64,000 nt of DNA from Benincasa hispida (lineage: Eukaryota; Streptophyta; Magnoliopsida; Cucurbitales; Cucurbitaceae), in NCBI RefSeq assembly GCF_009727055.1, contig NC_052357.1, forward strand, positions 81,876,186 to 81,940,185. The letters run 5' to 3'. Of this stretch, positions 34,845-45,700 are shown in pieces. A model generated the notes under the pieces. It searched no databases and was not told where the DNA came from. It worked only from the letters and a program-made list of their open reading frames with translations. Positions within the stretch are counted from its first letter, which is position 1. Each line of letters starts with the position of its first letter. A program made the position numbers and the translations under genes.

Positions 34845-35173
34845 GTTTAATCTTTTAATAAGTTTAATAGAATTAAATTGGTGTTAACTAAAAGATTAAA
34901 TTTGTAGCAAATATATCTATAAGGGACTTTTTGTCTAAGGCTGGTTCTGTCTAGGTTGGGGCATTTAAGCTGACAAAAACAGAATACTCCTACCTGGGAA
35001 CTGACCTGGAAAGGTGGATTAGATATATTTGCTACAAGCATGTAATTATTGATTTAGGTTTAGCATGCAATTATTGATTTAGGTTTATTAAAGTGTATAA
35101 TGAACATTAGTCAAAATTGTTTAACTATCCAAAATAAATGTTACTTTTGGGTAAATCTAAACAATTACTTTGT
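34845..35173 (+). other. Copia leader fragment, plus orientation
   Basis: It is the reverse complement of the leader piece at about 24520-24760 (shared: CCCTTATAGATA, AGACAAAA, TCCCAGGTA). It is probably the continuation of the outermost leader broken at 2905. It ends at a run of about 18 A. Confidence 0.6.
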
Positions 35174-36768
35174 AAAAAAAAAAAAAAAAAAACTGTAAAG
35201 AGGAAGAAGAAGAAGATCTCACCTCTCGTAACCACTTCCCCACATCACCACGTTTCTCCGAAAGAGAATTAAGGGGAGGGAAGTTATTTCCCTCCATTTA
35301 ATTTTGAAAAAAAAAAGTTAAATTAAAAATAATTTTTAATTTAATAAATAATTATATATATATATATATATATATAATAACTACTTTATTATATGTATAT
35401 GTTATATCATATATGACATATAACCTATAGTTTTATATTGTATAAAATAAAATATATCCTATAGTTTTAATTCTCTCAATCATTTGTGGTATTTAATATA
35501 AATTACATTTATACTATGTTTAATTATATGAATACAATTCACATAATTAATATTTGAATCATATTCAAATATTTATTTTCTCTCAAATAAACTTTATATT
35601 ATAATGTATCAAATACATTATATTAATTATATCATATATAATTAAGTTAAATTATTATATCACATATAATTAATTCCTTAATTAATTTGAACAATTCAAA
35701 TTAATCCAAAATTGATTCTCAGAAATATCTGTTGAGCTACAGAAGGGACCTTATAGACATGTAGATTGAAGCTCCAATAGTATTTGAATAATTAATTAAA
35801 CTCTTTTAATTAAATTATTGAACAATCATTAACTGTCAGTCACTTCACTAAAGACTGACAATTGTACTCTTCTCATTATAGATATATTTCTGTGTCCATT
35901 GGATATAACTAGTAAACAACGCGATGACCCTTCACAAATTGCTCGTAAGTATAGCTGAGCCAAAATTACGCCTCTGTAGTTACATCTAACTTCTTAAGTA
36001 CCATTAATCCCTCTGATGAACAATACGTCATAGTCCAACTATAACCAAACCCCTCGGACCAAGAGAGAGTGTGGCGCTACATTATTCAAGCCTCGAAATC
36101 AGCTGTTGGAGCAATTTATCTACTTACCCCGACATCAAGGAAGGAATGAATTTCGTCTTGTATAGTTGTGTTCCCAACTCCCCAATCAGACGAATCCCCA
36201 ATATGGTAGGCTTATTGAGTATGGGATCTGGTCACTCTCACCCATACAAATCAAAGGACGACCTTCATAGGCAGGCGTTCACAACTCACTCAGGATTCAG
36301 GTCATGTCACCTATGGTTATCTTGGTGAATGCAAGTCTCAATTATGAACGGTGTTATATAATGAGATTAGTCATTTCGTGGTATGGTCTTATACAAACTT
36401 CTATGTATAGAATACCCTTGCTCACATGTCTCCACATGAATGATCAGGATCAAATCATTTGTAGCGCTTTACAATAATTGTAACATCTACAAAGTGCGTC
36501 ATATTCGTAGTATCACTAGGATAAGGTACTCAACCTTATCCATCTACTACAGACCATTTAGGTTATCACTTAAACATGATCCACTCGTATGTCTCTACAA
36601 ATATGTTTAAGCTATAGATGATAACCTTAGATGTTGGTTTATTGGTGTGTGAGTTAATACTACTAAATGTCGAATAAAACATCTACTATTTTGTTAAATA
36701 AATAAATTATTTGTACATTACAATTATAAATTACATGACCCACGAGATTTAGAGCATCAACCCCAATA
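35174..36768 (-). repeat. Copia LTR, truncated, minus strand
   Basis: Minus strand starts TATTGGGGTTGATGC at 36768 and follows the Copia-1 LTR family (TAATGTACAAATAATTTATT, then TGTTTTATTCGACAT). The other end has no TTCCTTCA terminus near 35200, so it is cut. It includes an AT microsatellite at about 35352-35376. Neither a polypurine tract nor coding sequence adjoins it. Confidence 0.7.
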
Positions 36769-39355
36769 ATTTGTACATTAGAAGTTGTGATATTATTACA
36801 CCAAGGACAAACTTATGTTTAAAGCATTGGATATGGATGTAATACCTATCTAAATCCAATTCAACTTAGTATGCCAATGTGAGATCTTATGGAACATACT
36901 CCACAAAAGCATGTCCCTGAATAGCCTTACTAAAAAGACGATAAAAAAAAATGATTTTTAGACTCAACTCTACTAGTACACAAACACTAAGTCATTAAAG
37001 ATATCAAAACACCATTTACATGTACGATCTCACATCCGTAACTGATTTCAAATAACAAGACTTGAAATGAATGAATGATAGAAAATATTACCTCCAAACC
37101 AAAAGAGGCTAGCCAAGGCATCCCATGATGTTTAGGGTGTAACTACTCCCAAGCACTAGCGATTGAAAACACATTAGAATGATAAGGGAGCCATGTTACA
37201 CTAACCTCTCAACTAACCTCTATGCCAAAATCGAATGAACGAGAAGAGATCCACTAGTTCTTTAGAATTAGAAAGTCAGTCTCAAGTCTCATCAAGGCAC
37301 AAGGAGTCACACACTTCACTTTGCATGAAGAAAGCTATCTACATCCAAAATAACCACAATAGAAAATCGTTGGGGGAATAGGGCCCCTTCTAGCCAAGGT
37401 CAAACTAAACCAAATAACGTTGCCCATCACCAATCGATAACCAAACCAAGGACCTTGGCCTATGTCGAATGAAAAAAATAACTCGCAACACTATGACGAG
37501 GAACTAAAAGTACTGACCATCCAAATACTCTTACTCCATAGGCTATACTCCTAGCCCCAAGCAATCTACAAGAATTCAAGTGAATTAAAATAAGTCACAA
37601 TAACTTCACAACAGTAACAACATTCTAAGAAAAAATATGATGAACGCCAAGCCATCCTGATAACACGAAAGACAAACATCCAACCAAACAACTTAAAATG
37701 TAGTCTTAGATCCCTCATTTTCTCCTTTTACGAAAATTTGAAATCTAAATTTAAAATATCCACATTTGGATGCCATAAAATATGAATAGAAAACATAAAA
37801 AATATAGTCAGTGAAACCAACGTTGTTATTCAACTTTGTAAATCGATTAAGTTTTTTTCTCTTTGTTTGCCAGCTATGTGAATGAGTTTTTTTCCCATCA
37901 TGGATCGTACTTCTGAATTTGTTGGACTGATCGCTTGGAGTTCTAAAACGAGAATGTGGTGGAGGTCTCTAGCATGAAAATATGGGAAAATGAGAGTGTC
38001 TCTAGCTATAACAAGAATATTCCTAAAATGTCTGTGAAACGAGATTGGAGGTGGAAGGCTAACCTGTGATTTCTGGTGATGTAGCTCTTGCTAATAAAGT
38101 GTATATTATGATTTAATTGTTAGGGTGGTATTTTTACGTTCTTTGCTTCTTTAGGGTTTCATGAACAAATATTTCTCATGAAGATGTATTTGCACTTTTT
38201 TTATGTCTTATTTTTCAAAGAGCATGGTTACTTATTTATTAATTTATTTTCATTACACAACTTACTCATTATTTTCAGAATTAAAGTTGTTGGAAATTGA
38301 ATTTTATTTGAGAATTTTAGAATTTGGTGTCAGCATTTGTTGTGTAAGGGTATTTTAGTCTTTTGCTAATTTGGATTTTTTTTATAAAAAATATTATTTT
38401 GTTATGTTTTTAAGATTTTAGGATTTTTTTGCCTATATTGCAAAATGTAATATAGCAAAGTCCAAAACAAATTAGATTTTTACATAAAACATCTTTTTTA
38501 GGCCACATACTCCAAAAATCTATTTAAAGTAAAATTTTTTCAAGAAGGGATTGTAGTATTATTTTTGGATAAATTTACCATTTTTTATTATTTTTATTCT
38601 GGATTTTATATATATTTACCTATTTTCGAAACTTTCTAAATGATGGAGAGGAAAACTGCATTTATTATGGAGAGGAAAGATGCATTTAATAAGATTTTTT
38701 TTTTTTCATATTTTCGAATGGAGAGAGAAAATGCATTTATTTGTTGAGATTTTTTCATTTATTTAATTTAATTGGAGAGAGAAAATTCATTTAATGGAAT
38801 TTTATTTTCTATACTTCGTTGGTTTCATGTTTTTTTTTTTTAACGGATTCATGGATATTTGAAATATACCTCAAAACATTTTTGTTAGGTATTTGAAAAT
38901 ATTCTAATCAATATATGAAATATACCGCAATATATAAATTAGAGATTGATTCAATGTTTGATATTAATGATTGTACAATCTAATATATGAAATATACCAT
39001 GATATATAAATAATATTGGCTTAATGTTAGACATAGATCGCAATATATATCAAAAATTTCATTCACATTATATATATCTATTTAAGTAATCAGAAATTCC
39101 AATACATCAAAATTTGTATATATCACAATATATAAAATTTAAATAAAAAAAATCTCAATTAATTTTTATATTCTTACAAATAACTTGAAATATTGTCAAT
39201 ATACCTTGGAACATATACAAAATTAAGATTAGTAGATATTACAATATACAAACTTAAGAGTATATATTGTTTAATCAAATTTCTTTATAAGTTATCCCAA
39301 AGTATATAAATCACATATTGACTTAATTTAACATAAATCACAGTATATATCAAAT
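36769..39355. other. Unassigned AT-rich sequence without recognisable repeats or genes
   Basis: The part up to about 37760 has moderate composition, and from 38330 it is strongly AT-rich with many AATATACC/GATATATAAA phrases. No open frame of note exists on either strand. There is a possible decayed non-LTR or intergenic segment but no motif to name it. It is the longest stretch without LTR sequence and may be original intergenic DNA. Confidence 0.35.
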
Positions 39356-41619
39356 CATTACTACAAAATCTACATTACTTGATACTTGTAGTTTTTAATT
39401 ACTAGACGTTTCTTTGAAAAAAAGTCACGTAATGACATTTTAGAAAAGAAAATGTCAAGTAAAAGAGTTAAAAAAGCGGAGATTGACGGAATATTTCGGA
39501 TATTTTCATGCGATCCATTACTTGACACGTTTTTCGTGTCAAGTATAAGAAGCTTTTACTTGACATATTTTTCGTATCAAATAAAATATAAAAATAATCT
39601 TTTTTTAATCTTTTTTTCCCCCTCCCTCCCCCATTTTCATTTCCCTATCAAATTTGGTTTCCCTCCTGCCAAAATTATTATTTTAAAGTTAAATGCCCTA
39701 GATCCGACATCCAACCATTGTCCCGCTTGGTTTCGCTAGTCGCCGCCATCGAGAACTCCACGATCGGTGGGGGATCTAGTGGGTAAAGAGATTCATGATT
39801 TTTTTTTTTGTTTTCTTTGGTTAATTTTGGTTACCCACTTGATATTGGTTTGGATTTTAATTTACCCATTATGGTTGGATACTAGATTTGGATGTTTGAA
39901 GGTTTTGAGATACTGTCCAGTGGGTCGAAGGTTGTTTTGGTGTGTCATAAGTCATTTTCCAGCAGATTTGAAGTTGTTTTGAAGGATTTTAGTGAGTACG
40001 AAGGTTTTGAAACCCTTTTTGGTTGATTGTTATTGATAGAAATTGGTTATGTGAGCTTTAATTGTGACTTATACATAGGTTAGAGATAAAGCGGATTTGG
40101 ATTTTAGCCCAATTTTTAGGTAAGTCGTGTTGGTAAGTTTGTAATGATTGGTCTGTTGGATTTGGGCTTAAAAGTTAAAAGTGATTTTTGATTTGTGTTC
40201 TATGATTTTTGAAGTGTTAGAAAGAGTTGAGTTGCTGCCCAATAGGTTTGAGACCGATCTTTGCAAGGTTTTGGTAAGTTTGGAGGCTAGTATTAATAGT
40301 TCTTTGTTACCCATTAAAGTATTGGTCAAACAATTGAGTTATTTTCAATTTTTGATGTTCAATTCAAAGATTTCAAGTGATTGAAAGAAAAGTTAACGAT
40401 GTTTGGACGTTTTGATAGGTATTGAGGCCTTGAAACTCTTTTGGAATTGTTACATAGTTGCTGGAATTTGCGTTTTGTAACCATTATTATTGAACTTTTC
40501 GTAGGTTGGATTACTTTGTTGTAGTTTTGAAGTGGTATTCGAATGATGTTTATTTAATGCATCTGTATGATATGTGTATTAATTATTGGCTTTGTATTGT
40601 AGTGTCATTTACAAGTGGGAACTGTCGAATGTGGGTATTACGTTATGAGATATATGCAAGAATTCATGACTAAAGAGAAGAATATTATAACAGATGCGGT
40701 ATATATTTAAACTACTTATATATATTGTAACATTATAGATAGTGTAAATAGTAAATAAATATGTATATCTGACTTTCTATGTTTTATAGATTGATATGAG
40801 GAGCTCGTACTCGCAACTTGAATTCAATGAAGTACATGTGGAATGGGCTGAATATTTAGGTCGCTATATCTTATGGACTTCCTATAAATTGTGTATGTGG
40901 CTACATGGGAATGCCCAAAACATTTTTTGTGTAAATATTTTGTTCAGCCATTATAGGTTATATACTTCAAAGAAATGTTGGTGGAGGATAGAATTTTAGT
41001 CTTGTGATTTTTAGAATACATAGCACATATAGATTGATCTTACAATTTTGGAATGATCATATATTGGGGTGGGTTGATAGAGTATATACTGTTGTACGAT
41101 TCGTCTTGTAAATTTTGGAATCGTTCATATAGACATGAGTAATAGAAGAATGGAATTGTTTATTTTAGTATTCTCAATTGATGAAATATATGTGCAACTG
41201 TTTAGTTGATGAAATTGTCTTATTGGAACGAATGTAATGCAGGAAATGAGAAATGGAAATTAAATTTGAATGTTTAATTTGGGGAAAAAATGCATAGATG
41301 ACATTGGAAATGTGTCAAGAATTAGATTACTTAACCATTATTTCGTGTCAAGATAAAAATATATTTGAAAAATAAAAAATGTCAAGAGAATCACAATAAT
41401 AGGCGTCAAGAATCAATACACTTGACATGTCATTAGTGTCAAGTGTATTATATTTCTTGATATGGAAATTGTGTCAAGAATTATTTCTCTTGAGGTTTTT
41501 ACAGTATCAAGTTATGACATTATACTTGACAGTCGAATAGATGACGCTTTTATTAGCATTAAGTATACCCTCTACTTGACATTGGAAAAACGTCAAGTAA
41601 TCCAATTTCTGTAGTAGTG
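39356..41619 (+). mobile_element. CACTA-like DNA transposon (2,264 bp)
   Basis: The left end is CATTACTACAAAATCTACAT and the right end, read in reverse, is CACTACTACAGAAATTGGAT. Both continue with ATTACTTGA, giving imperfect inverted repeats of about 27 bp of CACTA type. The 3-bp sequence AAT flanks both ends (39353-39355 and 41620-41622), the target size expected for CACTA. Both subterminal regions are rich in TGTCAAGTA/TACTTGACA units (for example 39453, 39517, 39536, 39556, and many at 41310-41600), the usual transposase-binding design. No transposase is visible; a Ulp1 protease remnant is inside. The orientation follows that remnant. Confidence 0.85.
40603..40877 (+). pseudogene. Ulp1-type (C48) cysteine protease, last two exons, remnant
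   Basis: Exon 1 (40603-40698, 32 codons) reads CHLQVGTVECGYYVMRYM onward: the catalytic Gln and the catalytic Cys (TGT at 40630-40632) in the ECGYYVM box of plant Ulp1-like proteases. It is preceded by AG and followed by a GT donor. After an intron of about 90 bp ending TTTATAG, exon 2 (from 40790) reads YSQLEFNEVHVEWAEYLGRY, a typical C-terminal end. Ulp1-like genes are commonly carried by plant CACTA and Mutator elements. The His and Asp of the catalytic triad are not found upstream, so this is a fragment. Phase is consistent across the intron. Confidence 0.7.
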
Positions 41620-43326
41620 AATAAACAACGATATATACAACAGTATATAATTCACATATATCAAATAAAGAAATACATATTCTCTTGGGGGTTTATAATA
41701 TATGTATTTAGGATTTAAAAAAAAGAAAAGAAAAGAAAAGTTCTCCTTGATCTTGGTGCAGTAGATTTGTATAGGTGGCACGAACAAAGTCCATCTTTAT
41801 CTCTCCATCTTCATATGGGGGTTTATAACACATAACTCCTCATCTTCATCTATTATTCTTCTTCAGCCATGGTCGCCATAGGTCTGTATAGGCTACAGGA
41901 TTTTGTTGTGCGACACGAACAAAAGAAGCAAATCGCAAATGAGAGAGAGTCAACGAGAAGACGACTAGCTGCTTACCTTAATGACCTACAGTTGGTGGTG
42001 TACAGAAGTCGATGATCGAATCCAACAGGCGAACGGCGATAGAATGGAAGGCTGGTGAACGACGACAGAAGCGGTCGGCCATATCCGACGGGCAAACGAC
42101 CGTAGTAGGGGGGTGTGAAATCATTGGAAGGAGAAAAGAGATGGAGGAGGAAGGAGAAAAGAGAGGAAGAAGGAAGAAATGGGAAGCAGAGGAGTCAATG
42201 ATTTTTCTTTTTTAAAGAAGAAACATTGATGGGTGTGAAGGCTTGTATGGTGGAGACTTACAGAGGAGAGTTCTNATGAGTAATAGAAGAATGGAATTGT
42301 TTATTTTAGTATTCTCAATTGATGAAATATATGTGCAACTGTTTAGTTGATGAAATTGTCTTATTGGAACGAATGTAATGCAGGAAATGAGAAATGGAAA
42401 TTAAATTTGAATGTTTAATTTGGGGAAAAAATGCATAGATGACATTGGAAATGTGTCAAGAATTAGATTACTTAACCATTATTTCGTGTCAAGATAAAAA
42501 TATATTTGAAAAATAAAAAATGTCAAGAGAATCACAATAATAGGCGTCAAGAATCAATACACTTGACATGTCATTAGTGTCAAGTGTATTATATTTCTTG
42601 ATATGGAAATTGTGTCAAGAATTATTTCTCTTGAGGTTTTTACAGTATCAAGTTATGACATTATACTTGACAGTCGAATAGATGACGCTTTTATTAGCAT
42701 TAAGTATACCCTCTACTTGACATTGGAAAAACGTCAAGTAATCCAATTTCTGTAGTAGTGAATAAACAACGATATATACAACAGTATATAATTCACATAT
42801 ATCAAATAAAGAAATACATATTCTCTTGGGGGTTTATAATATATGTATTTAGGATTTAAAAAAAAGAAAAGAAAAGAAAAGTTCTCCTTGATCTTGGTGC
42901 AGTAGATTTGTATAGGTGGCACGAACAAAGTCCATCTTTATCTCTCCATCTTCATATGGGGGTTTATAACACATAACTCCTCATCTTCATCTATTATTCT
43001 TCTTCAGCCATGGTCGCCATAGGTCTGTATAGGCTACAGGATTTTGTTGTGCGACACGAACAAAAGAAGCAAATCGCAAATGAGAGAGAGTCAACGAGAA
43101 GACGACTAGCTGCTTACCTTAATGACCTACAGTTGGTGGTGTACAGAAGTCGATGATCGAATCCAACAGGCGAACGGCGATAGAATGGAAGGCTGGTGAA
43201 CGACGACAGAAGCGGTCGGCCATATCCGACGGGCAAACGACCGTAGTAGGGGGGTGTGAAATCATTGGAAGAAGAAACATTGATGGGTGTGAAGGCTTGT
43301 ATGGTGGAGACTTACAGAGGAGAGTT
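41135..43326. repeat. 1.14-kb direct repeat meeting at a single N (probable unresolved contig overlap)
   Basis: The sequence from 41135 to 42274 recurs from 42276, separated by one N at 42275. The first copy ends exactly at GAGAGTTCT and the second copy runs through the same GAGAGTTCT (about 43318-43326) into new sequence. The copies appear base-identical for about 1 kb except that the second lacks about 90 bp (first copy about 42133-42222). The right half of the CACTA element is therefore present twice. This is what two overlapping contig ends, perhaps two haplotypes, would give. Confidence 0.85.
41620..42274. other. Unassigned sequence right of the CACTA element; CT-rich 5'-exon-like stretch on minus strand
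   Basis: On the minus strand from about 42215 a long pyrimidine tract (CTTCTTCCTCTCTTTTCTCC) is followed by GC-richer sequence and, near 41978, by ATTAAG followed by GTAAGCAG, a splice-donor-like site. This resembles a 5' untranslated exon with first intron, but no conserved protein can be read. The whole segment occurs again at 42761 to about 43320. Confidence 0.3.
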
Positions 43327-43329
43327 CTT

Positions 43330-43795
43330 GCCCATCAACCTACTTTTTTTTTAACTAAGCAGCGGGATTGAATACCCGGATCGAGTCAGAGTTCATGTTG
43401 CCCGCCCTGAACAAATAGGAGGTGTGGGCCATAGGGTGAACGATAGAAGAACACCCAACATAAAGATGCACACTCCTCCATGTGAAATATTCATCTTCAT
43501 TGGAGCTTTTTGGTAGTAGTCGTGACCAACAGCCATCAGCTGTCGGCTCGTTGGTAAGGCGAGAGCTTCAAGCCCGATTTCTGGTAGCACACCCCACACA
43601 CAAGCACCACCCGACGAAGGGCGGACGGGGAAAGCTACAGGCCCAAACCTTCGACCCTCTTTCTAAATGGGGGTGCTTGGAGCACCTCATCTTGGAATTG
43701 AGTCCCTTGCTCATTCCCGTTAGGCCTGGGTGTTTGACCTTTCCTTCTCCGTGCCCATTCACACTTCATTGAACTATGGCGTGGTAAAGAGAAGA
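43330..43795. other. Organelle-like GC-richer insert (possible mitochondrial fragment)
   Basis: Base composition changes sharply to about half GC, with phrases such as GACGAAGGGCGGACGGGG and CGTTAGGCCTGGGTGTTTGA. The style resembles plant mitochondrial intergenic DNA. I do not recognise a gene. Open frames (43482-43772 plus, 96 codons; 43568-43762 minus) overlap on both strands and show no domain. The organelle origin is an inference from composition. Confidence 0.35.
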
Positions 43796-43802
43796 GAGTA
43801 CG

Positions 43803-44022
43803 AGGGGCTTCGACATAAAAGGCATTAAGATAGGGGCAATATTACAATAATAACTTAACATTTAATTTTTTACAAAAAAGGCCTATTGGATTTTGTTTTT
43901 CCACTAATGTCAGTGGCTATTTACAATTTAAGCCTTGGTCCTATATATATATATATAATGAAATGTTCAACATATTAATATAATATAGCCCCTATTTTAA
44001 TGCCTTTTATGTCGAAACCCCT
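43803..44022. mobile_element. MITE-like inverted-repeat element (about 220 bp)
   Basis: AGGGGCTTCGACATAAAAGG at the left is mirrored by CCTTTTATGTCGAAACCCCT at the right. The arms are about 40 bp with three or four mismatches, and the spacer of about 135 bp is AT-rich. The whole could fold into a hairpin. A target duplication is not clear (possibly TA). Confidence 0.55.
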
Positions 44023-44025
44023 ATA

Positions 44026-44484
44026 AATATAGCAAAAATTTGCTCCAATCCATGCAATCCAAAAAGCCTATGCTTCAAGAAAACCCACGTTGGCTTGTTT
44101 CTTCCATCTATTATAACTTTTTATTACTATTAGACAATTATAAGCTTCTATCACTGTCTATCAGTGCTAGATTCTTGTTGCTATCTTAATAACAATGTAT
44201 CTTCTAATTTTTTTTTTAAAGTTGCAAATAAGACAAACTAAAACAAAACAAGGAGGTGACAAGAAATTGACTTTAACATAATAGTTTGATAGTTGTATTT
44301 TTTACATTATTGATAGAATCTGATGTCATTTATAGAAAACTATCAAAGACTATCAGTGATAAACCGATTTAAAGAAGTTAACAATAAATACAATTCCTAA
44401 GCATATTCTATCACCAATAGACATTGATAGAATACTGTCATTGACTATCAATGATAAAAGTATATCACTTTTATAATTGATGGA
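44026..44484. other. Non-coding sequence with TATCA(A/G)TGATAG-type inverted motifs
   Basis: Several near-palindromic units such as CTATCAGTGATAAA, CTATCAATGATAAA and GATAGAATACTGTCA lie between 44120 and 44470. I remember such units as frequent in cucurbit intergenic DNA, but cannot verify this here. No coding frame is supported. Confidence 0.4.
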
Positions 44485-44611
44485 TGATAACAGGTAGAAA
44501 TGCACGTTATTACAGCATAAAGATGTAAAACAATGTGGGTATGCGACGATCATGGCAACATCACATAAAAGCAGCTAATTTACTTATTTTGTGCATGAGT
44601 GAAATCCCAAC
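44485..44611 (+). repeat. Athila-like LTR start fragment and junction to gag
   Basis: TGATAACAGGTAGAAATGCA begins an LTR-like stretch resembling 49075-49160. Within about 60-100 bp it passes directly into the gag region, so most of the LTR, primer site and leader have been deleted. Confidence 0.6.
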
Positions 44612-45700
44612 ATGGCGAAGCAACCAGAAGACAGAGCACCAAACGCAAATAATATCATGGCAAAACCCATTCTCTTGGCTAATGACCGCAATAGACCCAT
44701 CGTGGACTATGCATCGCCCAACCTCTATGATTTCTCCCCAAGAATCATGAGGCCAGCTCTGGACGGATTGAGGTTTGAGATAAAACCGGTTATGCTGTAG
44801 ATGATTCAAACGGCCGGAGAGTTTGGTGGAAGGCGTGGCGAGGATCCACATGCCCATCTCCAGAGTTTTATTGAAATCTACAACACTTTTGTGTTCCCAA
44901 ACATCTCAGCTGAAGAGGTTCGACTAACGTTATTCCCATTTTCACTGTGCGACCAAGCAAGGAAATGGGCTTATTCTCTCGAACCAAGGGAGATAACGTC
45001 TTGGGAACAAGTAGTAGAGAGGTTCATGAAGAAGTACTTCCCCCCGACAGAGAACGCAAGAAGGAGGAAGTTGATTACAAATTTTGAACAAGATATTGAC
45101 GAATCGCTCAGTGATGCCTAGGCGAGGTTTAAAAGGCTAGTGCGAGATTATTCGCATAATGGGCTACCTGATTGTCTTCAAATGGAAATCTTTTCTAACG
45201 GTTTGAACCCTACATCGCAGACGGCTGCCAATGCGGCAGCAGCGGGAGGTCTGTTTGACAAAACATATGATGAGGCTAAAAATATCCTTGATCTCATTTC
45301 AATGAATCACAAAGACTAGAGGGAAAGTGATCAATGACTTACAATTAAAGAAGGTGACGCAAGCAATGGGGCCATCACATCCCTACAATATCAAATGAAT
45401 GCGATGATGAATCTGATATAGGACATCACAATCACTAGCCTAGGAACGCATAGAGAGCAGGTCAACGTAATCGATCAAACGAGCGCAAGTTGTGCTACTT
45501 GCGGAGAAGCCCATCCGATGGAAGAATGTCCGAGGAATCCGCAGTCTATATGCTTCGTAAAGAACAATCCTTTCTCCAACACTTACAACCCTGGGTGGAG
45601 AAAGCACCCTAACTTCTCGAAATTCAGATAGGACAGATTGCGGGCGAGCTCAAAAGTAGACCGTAAGGGGCGTTGCCAAGTTCAACCGATCTCTCTCGCA
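44612..45700 (+). pseudogene. Athila-like Ty3/gypsy Gag
   Basis: Gag packages element RNA. A single frame can be followed from ATG at 44612 (MAKQPEDRAPNANN...) to beyond 45631 with no frameshift, interrupted only by point stops: TAG at 44798, 45119, 45317, 45419 and 45629, and TGA at 45335. The retrotransposon-gag domain is seen at GGRRGEDPHAHLQSFIEIYN, LTLFPFSLCDQARKWAYSL and SWEQVVERFMKKYFPP (about 44822-45035). A zinc knuckle CATCGEAHPMEEC (CX2CX4HX4C) lies at 45491-45529. The family often has Trp where the stop at 45119 lies, so a TGG-to-TAG change is likely there. Inactive, but young enough that indels are lacking. Confidence 0.85.

Noticed and set aside
41593..41787. 64-codon minus-strand frame, repeated at 42734-42928
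   Set aside because: The repetition is due to the duplicated contig ends around the N at 42275; the sequence is AT-rich and begins in the transposon end.
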